Position numbers and translations under genes: made by a program. From positions 1-64,000 of the forward strand of contig MSJH02000482.1 in the NCBI GenBank assembly GCA_001931875.2: a DNA stretch of 64,000 nucleotides, in the 5' to 3' direction. Below, piece by piece: positions 34,124 to 44,836 of this stretch; the stretch's first letter is position 1, and each line of letters begins with the position of its first letter. Origin of the DNA: Byssochlamys sp. IMV 00236 (Eukaryota > Ascomycota > Eurotiomycetes > Eurotiales > Thermoascaceae). The notes beneath the pieces are model-generated. The model was not told the DNA's origin and did no database searches. It saw only the letters and a list, made by a program, of their open reading frames with translations.

Positions 34124-36337
34124 ATGGTGGGCTTAAGGAAGTTTTTCAACCCGGAAAAAGGTGTGTCTCTACGACGTCCTCGTACGAGACACCACGAAGA
34201 CTCGACAGCAGACCTGGGCCACTTGAACCGTGTCGAAAGCTATGCGCAGTCAGCTGTTCTTTCACCAATGAGTCCCGGCTTTCCTCCTGAGCTTAGATCA
34301 CCTCGGTTGGACATGAGCCATCACTTTGCTGGTATTGAGAAACAGTTTGAAGAGCTGCATGAGCAATTTCAGGCGCGGCCTATGTCTGCAATCTCTCATT
34401 GTCCATCCGATACTCGCAGCGCCTTCACAGTCAGGACCACACGTCATGTCGATCTTGTAGAAGCAGTGTCCTCTCATAGTCACCAGATGAACGGCACGTC
34501 GCTGACGGATCCATACAACGAAAATGTCGCCGACCGAAACATTTTACAGCCAGGGAAAAAGAAACAGAAACGATCTCGGTATGCCCGGTTTATATCCGCT
34601 CTATACCATGAAGACGTGGCAGATCGGAACATAGCGAGCAGGGGAAGCAGTGTCTCGAACTCGGGATCGCGCAAAAGCGGCAACTCCTCGGAGACACGGC
34701 CAACAACAAGAGCAGGGTTCCTTGGCAGAGGCCGAGTCTCCCACATACCGACAGTTCTTCGAAGAGAGAATAGCAGTGTGTTGGTTACTTCTCCGCAAGT
34801 GGATCTACTGCAGAACTCTGGTTCTTTCAGTGAGAATCCCGGCAATCAGGAAAAAGGACCTATACAAACTTCTACAGAAAGTCTACGATCACAGAAATCC
34901 GCGCCGAATCTGTTAGCAAAAGCGCAGAATTCCCCACGCAATGATGCTGGACCCGGAAAGTCAACCCTTCTGGAAGTGCCCGAAGCTTTCAAATATGGCA
35001 GGAAGATGTCGAGTGTCCCCCTCCCGGATAGTCCGACCTTACCAGATCTCTGCTGCCAAAGGCCAGCAACTTCATGCGTGTCAATTGATCCAGTTTATTC
35101 AAACGAAAAACATAACTCAGAAAACACGGAGCGAGTCGAGGATTCTCGAGCAACATCTAAAAAGAATGTACGGGATCTTCGGATCAACACACAGTTAGCT
35201 TCAACCAGGAATCCTATGAAGATCGAACATCGGGCTATACAACCACCAACACCACACCAGGACTTGGGTGTCCCAAGTCCCAGCATCGCGCAAATTGTGA
35301 ATAGTCCGCTTCCAGCCGCCACGCCTTCGTCTATCTCGTCACCGCTGCCGTCCACGTATAATGCAGAGGAAATCATGGATATGTTCAAGCAAGCCTATGT
35401 GTCGACGCATGTCAAATCACCTGTTCCTACCTTTGAGACCCTCCAAGATGCCATCGTTCGGGAGATCAACTCGCATGAGGCTTTCCGCCGTGTGCCAGTC
35501 CCTGATATCATGGCCCCCCCGTTCACGCCACCTCTGACTGAGGATGAATTCCTCACTGATAGCGAGCTCCAAACCCCAGTGGCGTCACAGAGATACCCTC
35601 TCGAGAGGGAAAACCAGTTCACGAAGCTTATCCGTAAAACATCCCAAGGACGGAAGAGGAGAAGCAAAAGCATATCATCGCTTATACCATCAAAGGCATA
35701 CGATAAGCTCGTTAAGCGCCCTGAAACGAGTGGCCGGGGACGGAGGCACACGTTTGCTGAGAGACCTTCCGCTGGTCTTGCTGCTACTATGTATCCCGAC
35801 CAGCACTTTCATGGGGAAGCCCAGAGAGGATCTGTCCCGTACGGAAACCTTCACCGTGGTGCGTCCGACTCGCAGGTCCCTCTGAGATCGATCCCGAAGG
35901 TGAACTTAGACTCAGAGGTTAAAAATGCCTTCCGCCCAAGTTCTTCAGCAACATCTGGCTCTCGCAACAGAGCGGACATGCTTCAATCAAGACCATCTGC
36001 CATTCGTCGTATGTGCGCACAGGCGTCACCTCCAGAAGACGATAATGACAAAACATTTTACGTCGACGATGATCCAGACGATATCATCGAGCTTCCGCAT
36101 GTTGACGTCCGTCCCATACAGATCAAGAGCGTTGATGACAATGACGTGGCGTACTTTTTCAACGCAGTACAACCAATAGATCTTGATGAACCGACAAGCA
36201 AACGATGTTCAACTCCTCAGAGGGCTTTTCAAAAGCAGTATATCTCTTCGGCTTTCTCTCACAGCAGGAAGCACATTCCTCTTCGGAGAAGTAGTCTGAA
36301 CAACGGCAGTCCAGACTCGCAACGAGCAGTGCGGTGA
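34124..36337 (+). CDS. Large disordered fungal protein of unknown function (737 aa)
   Basis: The frame is open further upstream, but the first real ATG is 34124 (MVGLRKFFNPEKGVSLRR), giving 737 aa in one exon. I do not recognise the family. The protein is rich in Ser, Pro, Arg and Thr and lacks membrane segments and a signal peptide. The N-terminal block has basic residues and a possible short coiled coil (HHFAGIEKQFEELHEQFQ). A ten-residue motif occurs twice, YNENVADRNI and YHEDVADRNI, about 30 residues apart at 34514-34543 and 34604-34633. The middle contains proline-rich segments (MAPPFTPPLTEDEF) and a possible helix (AEEIMDMFKQAYVS). Basic clusters such as GRKRRSKS suggest nuclear or kinase-target regions. 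Function is unknown. Confidence 0.75.
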   Translation: MVGLRKFFNPEKGVSLRRPRTRHHEDSTADLGHLNRVESYAQSAVLSPMSPGFPPELRSPRLDMSHHFAGIEKQFEELHEQFQARPMSAISHCPSDTRSAFTVRTTRHVDLVEAVSSHSHQMNGTSLTDPYNENVADRNILQPGKKKQKRSRYARFISALYHEDVADRNIASRGSSVSNSGSRKSGNSSETRPTTRAGFLGRGRVSHIPTVLRRENSSVLVTSPQVDLLQNSGSFSENPGNQEKGPIQTSTESLRSQKSAPNLLAKAQNSPRNDAGPGKSTLLEVPEAFKYGRKMSSVPLPDSPTLPDLCCQRPATSCVSIDPVYSNEKHNSENTERVEDSRATSKKNVRDLRINTQLASTRNPMKIEHRAIQPPTPHQDLGVPSPSIAQIVNSPLPAATPSSISSPLPSTYNAEEIMDMFKQAYVSTHVKSPVPTFETLQDAIVREINSHEAFRRVPVPDIMAPPFTPPLTEDEFLTDSELQTPVASQRYPLERENQFTKLIRKTSQGRKRRSKSISSLIPSKAYDKLVKRPETSGRGRRHTFAERPSAGLAATMYPDQHFHGEAQRGSVPYGNLHRGASDSQVPLRSIPKVNLDSEVKNAFRPSSSATSGSRNRADMLQSRPSAIRRMCAQASPPEDDNDKTFYVDDDPDDIIELPHVDVRPIQIKSVDDNDVAYFFNAVQPIDLDEPTSKRCSTPQRAFQKQYISSAFSHSRKHIPLRRSSLNNGSPDSQRAVR

Positions 36338-37402
36338 ACGCGCATCCGGCCAAATGAATTACATTTGTCGCTATTAAAATGTTGCATACTCCTGAGTAGC
36401 AACAATCCTCCTTCGTTTTATTTTATTCCATTTTTCATATTTTACACTACGTACTTGGGACATGGTTTCATCTTTTTTTCAAGCCAGCTGACGGTTATAT
36501 ATGGCGCCATTGGTTGGTTACAGTTTCTAGATTCTTCGGGGCGCACCCATGCTGCATTTCTTTTTTTTTCTTTTGTGTTCTGCACTTATACCACACCTTA
36601 GCCTGGTCTTTTCTTTTTGTTCGGATGGAAAATTGGGTTCTAACTTGCGCGGAGGGCCAAGTCATTGCATTGGATTACGGTTATACGGTTTTGGTCATAG
36701 AAGGGATAAAAGGGATATTCATACTACATAGTTTCTCTTACCTCTCCCATAACACTTCCGGTATATCTACTGTTCGTTTATTATTCCGGCTCCAATGCAA
36801 ACAGAATTATACACGAGGCTTAAGTTTTCGACCGTTTGTACGGGCAAAGTAAGATGTCAAGATGTTGTAAGGGATGCTTAGCTGCTCGAAAAGCGCCTCG
36901 CTAATTGAAATCATTCGAGCCACTGATATATATAACGCTTTACCGCTGATATCTTCACGCCAGGTGCCGTCCTTGATCCGATATTGCAATTCAATCATAA
37001 TGAAGGCGACCGTTCATCTACACTGTCACGTGATGAACGTAATAGGAGGTCTCGCTTCACCTTCCTTGGTCCGCTTTGTCTCGGTCCGGTTACCCCAGCT
37101 TTCCTGCTGCATCTAACGAAGAGAGAAGAGTCATCTTCCTCTCTTCGAAACTAACAATGCCAGTCGGTTGAAGAGTTGTGGGACCGGAAGACTTTCCAGG
37201 ATAAGGGGGTTTCTAATTTAATCAGGAATCGGAAAATGTCTCTGCATAATTCCCTGGAATATAAATGCGGGGTGTGCCCTTCGTCTCTGAGGACGCTCAA
37301 TTCTACACAGATCAGCTTCCCGAAGAAGAAAAAAAGAACCTGAAGTTGAAGGTTTAAGGCTTCTGATCAAGGACCCTCTCTGTAGATTTCTCATTCTTTA
37401 TC
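36338..37402. other. Intergenic with SDR promoter
   Basis: About 1.06 kb, with T-rich stretches at 36410-36620. No supported gene besides the TATA-type promoter listed separately. Confidence 0.4.
37258..37266 (+). promoter_or_regulatory. TATA-box-like element of the SDR gene
   Basis: AATATAAAT lies 137 bp upstream of the SDR start codon, in a GC-richer setting. A run AAGGGGG at 37203-37209 contains the AGGGG core of stress-response elements. Inferred from position only. Confidence 0.45.
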
Positions 37403-38441
37403 ATGGCGTTTTCTCAACGGTTGTTGAACAAAGTCGCAATTGTGACGGGTGCTTCCTCCGGTCTAGGTCGAGCTATCGCACTTGCATATGCTCACGAAGG
37501 CGCTCATTTGGTCTGCGGCGATCTCCAAGCTACCACTCGCTCGGTTATTGCAGATGAGTTGCATATAAACACTGATGAACTCATCAGACAGAACGGTGGT
37601 AAAGCAATCTTCATCCAGACGGATGTGGGCAATGCCGCGTCCGTGGAAGCTCTTGTCAAAACTGCAGTGGATGAGTATGGAAGACTAGATGTGTAAGGAC
37701 TACCTAATATCTGTTGGACGATTCACTTGGTTTTGTGTCTTTACGCGATCTTTGAAGGATCAATAAGAACTAATCAGACTATGCTCCGCAGTATCGTCAA
37801 CAATGCCGGCATTTCGGTCGAAGCTCGCGATCCGCAACCAATTCATACTACGACCGAAGAGGTGTGGGATTTGACCATGCAAGTTAATGCGAAATCGGTG
37901 TTCCTTGGTTGCAAATACGCAATTTCACAGATGCTCAAACAAGATCCACATCCTTCGGGTGATAGAGGCTGGGTTATCAATACGTCCTCCATCATGGGTC
38001 TTATTGCTGGCCCAAATAACCGTATGTCGACAACAAAGTCGACTTGCTGTGAGAATATGCTAATATAAATACTTCTAGCGTCATATTGTGCATCTAAAGG
38101 TGCTGTGAGCAGTCTTACTAGACAGGTTGCTCTTGACTATGGCAAGGATAGAATCCATTGCAATGCTATCTGTCCTGGTTGTAAGAGCTCACCTGTCACC
38201 ACATTCTTATTCAGAACCTAGAATTGTAATTGCTAACCTCATTGCAGACATACAAACTGCGATTATGGCTGAGACCACAACGAACCTGACACCCCTTGAC
38301 GATCTCAAACGAAGGCATCCATTCGGTGGACCGGGCAAGCCAGAAGACGTGGCCAAGTTTGCCGTCGTTCTCGCTAGCGATGATGCAGCATGGGTATCTG
38401 GAGCAAACATGTACATCGATGGAGCCTATACTGCTCGATGA
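37403..38441 (+). CDS. Short-chain dehydrogenase/reductase, classical SDR (271 aa, 4 exons)
   Basis: Exons are 37403-37692, 37792-38021, 38079-38180 and 38248-38441. The introns are 99, 57 and 67 bp, and the phases close to 271 aa. The Rossmann cofactor motif TGASSGLG is at 15-22 and the NNAG motif at about 100-103. The catalytic residues are Ser163 (NTSSIMG), Tyr176 and Lys180 (YCASK). The C-terminal block DDAAWVSGANMYIDGAYTAR is the usual SDR end. Asp38-Leu after the second strand (GDLQ) favours NAD over NADP. The substrate cannot be read from sequence. No polyketide synthase, P450 or transporter is adjacent, so there is no sign of a biosynthetic cluster. Confidence 0.9.
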
Positions 38442-39678
38442 TTGAGTCATCTCAATTGTGGATATTGAATATCCACGACCGCACATAACACTGACAGTCC
38501 ATACAAGAATATAGAGACATATCTAACGAAGAATTGCCATGGCGCATTCCACGCAAAATATCCATATAGGCTTTAAGTAGCTTCCGCAATATAAATCAGA
38601 AAGAGGGTTGGCAAAGGAACGTATTTTGCCACGCCTAGCCGCACAGATCTAGCCACATTATGCGTATTATCAGGAACTCCATTCTCGTTGGTTGGCATTC
38701 TCAATGTGAACATTGCCCGATGTGCAGTAGTAAGTGATAGGCAGATCTGTAGGGCACCGAGCAAATGGTCCTGCTAGTATGCCATCATATATTCTTGATG
38801 AAGGCCTTTTCACTATGATTTGGACCTCCCTGGTAGCGAATAAGGGTTGTATCCGCTAGCTTCCCACATGAGCTGCAGTCGACTCAACAAGTAACGAGTT
38901 CAATTATTGACACTTTATAATGGCATATATACCAAAGAACATGTGCATTGTTGATGGAACATGTAATCCAGGATAAATATACTATTAGTATTCCGTGAAA
39001 GGATCCTGGTGAGTCGTGACACGATATTGTGGGATAGTACTGCTGTGATGGACCGAGCGGGAGAGTTTGCAGGCGAATATCGGAGAGATATGCGCAGGAC
39101 TACTGTCCATGATAGCAGCTCGCAGGCGTGGGGCCTGAATGCGAAAGATACTCCAGCTCAAGGCTTTGTTCTGTATGGGGGACCAGCTGCTATGATGGCC
39201 TGTAGCCCGTCTGATGTAGGCTGTGAAGTGATTAGATGAAATGATCAGCATATCTTCTTTCTTGGGTCCATAATTGAGATATAAACCCAGCAGAATTCTA
39301 GGGTACTGTATCTTCTTTGCTCCTTAATGTCAAATATCTATCGGAAGGTGGGGTTGTCGCATGAGATTGGAAGTGGCTGTAAAGGCGCATAGTCAACGAA
39401 ACACAACACCTATATCCTACCACTACCAGTGCGCCATAAATACTACCCCCAATTAAGATATCATAGCTGTATAGGAGCGTTTTAACGTATTGATGCTTCC
39501 AGATGTGCCATCCCCTCAGTTCAAGTGGGATGTCGACCATCTGGAATGTTCACCGCCTTGGAGCGGCAGAACTTTTAGCGCGACACGCTTTCTTTGGGCC
39601 TCGAAAAGCATCGCTCGGCAGCAGGCAGTCGGAGCTTTGAAGACAGATCACAGCATCATTTCTGTCTGTTTTGCAAGC
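38442..39678. other. Intergenic SDR/CCT1
   Basis: About 1.2 kb between two + strand genes; the 39250-39678 part is the likely CCT1 promoter. Frames at 39009-39239 and 39490-39753 are short and unrecognised. Confidence 0.4.
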
Positions 39679-41664
39679 ATGTCTGGTATTTTTGAGCAGC
39701 CGCGAAATGCGGGCACTCTCTGTATGGCCGCCTCTCCCTTATTCGTGTCTTGAGACCAGCACTGACAGCTCGCACAGTCTTGGGTGGGCAGAAAATCAGC
39801 GGAGCAGATGTCCGGGATCAGAATGGTATGTCGAATCTAGTGCGGAAATTGCTTGTTCATACGTGCTGACCCATGTTTAGTTCTTGCGACGCAAGCCATC
39901 GCCAATGTCGTCAAGAGCTCCTTCGGCCCTTCCGGTCTGGATAAGATGATGGTGGATGATATCGGTGTACGAAGCATCCGTGCCCCTCACTCCTGACTTT
40001 TACACTGACAAATCTCCAGGATGTCACGGTCACGAACGATGGAGCTACTATTCTGAGTCTTCTGGATATCGAGCACCCTGCTGGAAAGATCTTGGTGGAT
40101 TTGGCACAGCAGCAGGACAAGGAGGTCTGGATCATATAATCCCTCATTCTTTCGATGCAGTTCATACTGATGCTAGCTAGGTTGGAGATGGTACCACTTC
40201 TGTCGTCCTGATTGCCTCCGAGCTCCTAAAACGAGCAAACGAGCTTATGAAGAACCGTATTCATCCCACTACCATCATCACTGGTTACAGACTAGCTCTC
40301 AGAGAAGCTGTCAAGTACATGAACGAGAACATCAGCACGAAGGTCGAGAGCTTGGGCAAGGAGAGTCTTATCAGCATCGCTAAGACATCAATGTCTAGTA
40401 AGATCATCGGCGCTGATGCAGACTTCTTCGCCAACATGGTTGTGGATGCGATGTTGCTGGTCAAGTCAACCAACCAGAAAAACGAGGTTAAGTACCCCGT
40501 GAAGGCTGTGAATCTTCTCAAGGCGCACGGAAAGAGTTCCACGGAGTCCATTCTCGTTAATGGTTATGCCTTGAACTGCACGGTCGCCTCGCAGGCTATG
40601 AAGACCCGGATAACTGATGCGAAGATCGCCTGTCTGGACATGAACCTACAGAAGGAGAGGATGAAGTTGGGCGTCCAGATCACTGTCGATGACCCTCAGC
40701 AACTCGAGAAGATCCGTGAACGAGAGTCTGGTATCGTCCTGGAGAGAGTAGAGATGATTCTCAAGTCTGGAGCGAATGTCATCCTCACCACGAAGGGTAT
40801 CGACGACATGGTTCTGAAGCTCTTTGTTGAAAGAGGCGCGATGGCCGTACGAAGATGCAAGAAGGAGGATCTAAGACGGATAGCAAAGGCTACCGGGGCT
40901 ACCCTTGTCAGCACTCTCTCAGATCTGAACGGCGATGAGAAGTTCGAGACGTCATACTTGGGACATGCGGAAGAAGTTGTCCAGGAGCGGATATCGGACG
41001 ATGAGTGCATCCTTGTCAAGGGAACCAAGGTTCACACCTCTGCTTCGATCATTCTTCGAGGACCCAACGACTTCCAGCTGGACGAGATGGAGCGCTCCGT
41101 GCACGACTCTCTCTGCGCTGTGAAGAGGACACTCGAGAGTGGTAGCATTGTCCCTGGTGGTGGTGCTGTCGAGACTGCTCTTCATGTCTACCTGGAGGAA
41201 TTCGCTGTCACAGTGGTAAGTATATTCGCTTGTATCTGACTCGTCTATTGCAAACCGAACTAATACGATCCATGCAGAGCTCCCGTGAGCAACTCGCGAT
41301 TGGTGAATTCGCTCAATCTCTCCTTATCATCCCCAAGACTCTCACTGTCAACGCTGCCAAGGACTCATCCGAACTTGTCGCCCAGCTGCGTGTACGCCAC
41401 GCGCTTTCCCAGAGCCTCCAGGAAGGAAATGCCAACGAGGACGAGAAGGCTATTGCTAAGAAGAAGACGTACAAGAACTACGGTCTCGACCTCGCGAAGG
41501 GCCGTGTGCACGATAGTATCAAGGCTGGTGTGCTCGAGCCTAGCATGAGCAAGATCAAGCAGCTGAAGAGTGCCGTCGAAGCCTGTATTGCTATCATGCG
41601 TATCGATACCATGATCAAGCTGGACCCCGAACAGCCGGCAGAGGATGATGGACATGGACACTAG
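39679..41664 (+). CDS. TCP1: Chaperonin CCT/TRiC subunit alpha, TCP1 (567 aa, 6 exons)
   Basis: Exons are 39679-39721, 39778-39825, 39881-39966, 40020-40124, 40181-41215 and 41278-41664. The five introns are 53-62 bp, and all phases close to 567 aa. CCT is the eight-subunit ring chaperonin that folds actin, tubulin and WD proteins in the cytosol using ATP. The alpha-subunit N-terminus is typical ([16 protein letters not shown]). ATP-site motifs are intact: VTNDGATIL and GDGTTSVV (about 96-102). The apical domain holds [20 protein letters not shown], typical of the alpha subunit. The ATPase Asp-containing segment [12 protein letters not shown] and the C-terminal [15 protein letters not shown] follow. 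The ending EDDGHGH is short and acidic. Intron crowding at the 5' end is common in fungal housekeeping genes. Confidence 0.95.
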
Positions 41665-42199
41665 ACGAGGCATAATTCAAAACAACCCCCTGACTTCATA
41701 TACTGTTCTTTAACGATACGAAGTTTTTCTTTCTTTCCTGCCCGATGGCGAAATGTCCTGGGGGAAAACATGCAAAAGGAGAGACGAGCTGAATAAACAA
41801 AAAGTAATAAACAACATCTCATGACCATCTAAATCGCATCGTATTATGCTATGGAAGATTCGGATTCGATCTCTTTCGACGTAGCTAGGAGGCACTGTAG
41901 GCTTGTATTATTGAGGTACCGCCAAAAAAAGTTAGCACTTTCTCTAGACCAGAAAATGATCGTAAGAAATGGAAAGTCGTCTTAACGATCCAATATTGCT
42001 CGCTATGCTATGGAAGATACCGAAAAAGACGAGTAAAATGACATATAACATTTCCCGTCAGACAGGGAATTTTCTTCCAGACGCCACGCTCAATAACAGA
42101 CAAATCCCGACGCCTTGCAATGCATAATTCGCCCTCAACACTGAGAAGATGTGTCTAGGAAGCACAGCGAGAATAAAGAAAAGGAACAGAGTATGAAAA
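41665..42199. other. Convergent intergenic CCT1/CDT2
   Basis: About 530 bp between two gene 3' ends. No supported feature. Confidence 0.4.
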
Positions 42200-44487
42200 T
42201 TATTCCTCCTCGTCGTCATACGAGTCTTTCGAGTCGGCCCATCCACAGTTCCAGCGTCTACCTTCGGTTTCGCCGCCTGTGCGGAGGTCTCTTGCATCAG
42301 GACCTTCGCGCCAGCACCTGGCGGAGTAGTCATCGCTGACTGTTATCAACTCGCCGTCGGTCGTCCAGGATACGGCGGAAACCTCCTTTTTGTGGCCTTC
42401 AATGAGGGCAGTGCCGTTCTGATAGATAGGGATGGTATCTTCTAATCTTCCAAATAGGCCAGCTCCAGAATTAGTGCGGCGCAGACCAGCACGAGTCAGA
42501 CAAGAGCGTGTTGCTGGCAGAGGCATATCACTTATATCGGTAACTGGTTTCTGGGCCGTCTGGTGAAAGCGCTCGTCGGTAGGAAAGAGAACAGCGCAAT
42601 GGTCACTACTGCCAACAGCGAGTAGCTCTCCCTTATCATCTGCGGCCTTGCGAATGGCCGTCTTGACATAGAAGGAAGCCACCTGAAGTCGTGGATGACG
42701 GAATCCATACAGAGGACCAAGGCCCTCCTTGTCAGGCCCCCCGGAACGTCGAGGGCGCGTGTTGTTCAAGGCTAGTTCTGGAGCATGGCCTAGGATCAAA
42801 TGTGCTGTCGAGTAAGCATACACCGTACCATCCTTGCACAATGTATACAACCTGGATCCGTCACCGCCAAATGTCATCGAAGTAAGGCCGAAGCGCCTAT
42901 ACTTGACATGACTATCTGGCTCTCGGGTGGTTGACAGCGGGACAGGCCGGCCGCGACGGATATTGTAAGCCGTGCGAAGATCCCATAGTCTCACACAAGC
43001 ATTGGCTTCGGACGCCGTGACAAAAAGGTTTTCCCGACCCGGGGGGAGAAAAGCAAGAGAGGTGACCGAAATGTCCTGACGACCAATTTGAGACTCTGCT
43101 CGTTCAGTTCCTGAAGGTCGAGGTGGCATCCATGCATGAGCTCCATGGATGCTATTCAGGACCTGAGGGTACTTCATTTTGGGCGATAGTGCGGCATGCG
43201 CATCTTCAATATCGGAATCAAGTGAGCACCGCGCCTGTAACGATGGTCTCTCGAAACCTTTGCACCTCAGATCCCAAATATTCACGTCACCGTCGCGACT
43301 GCAGGTTGCAATGACATTTCCGTTAGAGGCTGGCTGAAATTGAACTCGTTTAACGGAAGAAACGTGATTCGAAAGACAGTAGACGGGTTTCTGAGTTGCC
43401 ATATCAATGACGAGCGTCGTTTGATCTCCGGAGGCGGTAGCCAATAGTTTGTCATCGGCGGAAAATTCCAAATCCATTATCGCGTTTCCATGAGGACGAA
43501 ATGTGAGATAGGCTTTTGAAAAGCCGGTCCTGTCATTTTTTGCGGATTCTAAGAGTCTGATACCTCCCTCCTCATCGCCGACAGCAACGAGCGTATTTGC
43601 TATTTGACGGGTCAGCGCATGACAGTATCATAACCAAACGGGGCCACTGACTATTGCAGGAAGCAATGCAAAACGGAAGGGAAAGACGATCTCCTGTATG
43701 GCTTACGCAGGAATAGAGGTCGTCCGCCCGAGTGTAGAAATTTGAGGTCTGATCCTGCCATCCTGTTCACCGGTGGTGTTAGTTGCAACGTATGTTGGAT
43801 AGAGGTTGTAGAATACCAACCTGTGCCATAAGTAGACCGAATTACGGTCCTGTTGGCTCGTGGTGTACCAATGCTGCGCATATACAATTGGCCAGTGGTT
43901 TGCAATGCAACTGAGCGGCGAATGGGCTTGGCAGGAGCCTTGATTTCTTCAAGGGCATTCGCAAGGCCATATTCCGGCTTCGACTGGGCCTCTCGATCGG
44001 GCTCCGGTATATGGATCTCGTCAACAGGCCGCTCCAGGATCACATCTTCGTGGATGCGCGGCGCAATACGGACTTTTCTCAGTGGTGATGATTGCTGTGG
44101 CGAGCCTAGGGATGAAATCGAGAACTTTCTCTTCGTGCTGGGTGTGCGCGTAAGCTCAGTGGAGGCGTGGTTCGCAGGGCGATTGTCGATGCCTTTCGGG
44201 ATCCTAGTAAACGCAGGACCTAGGCGGTTGACCACAGGAGAACTGAGCTCCTTCAGAGCTTGCCGGCTAGTCTTGACATTTCCTGTATTGCCCGCCGCAT
44301 TGAGTAACGAACGAGGCGTAAAGAACCTCCTAAACGATCGGGGGGTGACCGGAGGAGGTCGCTTGGGCTTGCGTCGAGTACCAGCCTCCGACACTATCGA
44401 AGGTGGGGACGATGGGATTTCCTGTAAAGAAGGGACATGGACAGGATCAGACCGTGGTATCGCGGAGGGACCAGGCGTGCTGACCAT
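42200..44487 (-). CDS. CDT2: Cdt2/DTL-like WD40 substrate receptor of CRL4 ubiquitin ligase (725 aa, 3 exons)
   Basis: Exons are 44487-43821, 43762-43652 and 43599-42200, with introns of 58 and 52 bp (donors GTTGGT and GTCAGT); the phases close to 725 aa. Cdt2 joins Ddb1-Cul4 and marks replication proteins (Cdt1, Spd1-like inhibitors) for destruction in S phase in a PCNA-dependent manner. Residues 1-220 are disordered and basic, with Ser/Thr-Pro sites. The WD40 region starts at about 235; clear repeats include NTLVAVGDEEGGIRLLE, MDLEFSADDKLLATASGD, VIATCSRDGDVNIWDLR, LFVTASEANACVRLWDLR and ELITVSDDYSARCWR. WDxR motifs, which contact Ddb1 in such receptors, occur in two blades. The WAD-like end is acidic. 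The gene shares a 349-bp divergent promoter with RRP5. Confidence 0.85.
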
Positions 44488-44836
44488 TGTGCTGGCAATG
44501 AACGTCAAGAGAAGGCCTGCATGAAGAGTGAATGGAGTAGAGAGAGAGTCTCAGGGCCACGAGGAAGAGAATTGGCCCATAGTGGGGATCCGGAGGGAAT
44601 GTTCACGTCGCGGAGAACGAGCGAGCGTTGGGCGTGTCGGCGTTTCTTTCGTGACGCGATTTACTGTTCTCGGAAGGCGGTGAGCCTGCCGTGGCCAGCT
44701 CTGCTTTTACTCCCAAACAGGAAGGCGGTCGCCCTCCCCGCTGGCGCTTTTTTGATTTTTTCCAGCGTCGACACTTTTTTTTCCCGCGATATCAAGAGCT
44801 GCGCCTGTATTGCGGTCGATTTTTCCAGCTCTCATC
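44488..44836. promoter_or_regulatory. 349-bp divergent promoter CDT2/RRP5
   Basis: It separates the start codons of CDT2 (-) and RRP5 (+). GTGACGCGAT at 44651-44660 contains the ACGCGA core of an MBF-type site. CG-rich half on the CDT2 side, T-rich half on the RRP5 side. Confidence 0.6.

Noticed and set aside
30942..38441. Isochorismatase-like gene, unknown protein and SDR as a possible metabolite cluster
   Set aside because: No synthase, transporter or pathway regulator is present, and the genes are separated by multi-kilobase gaps.
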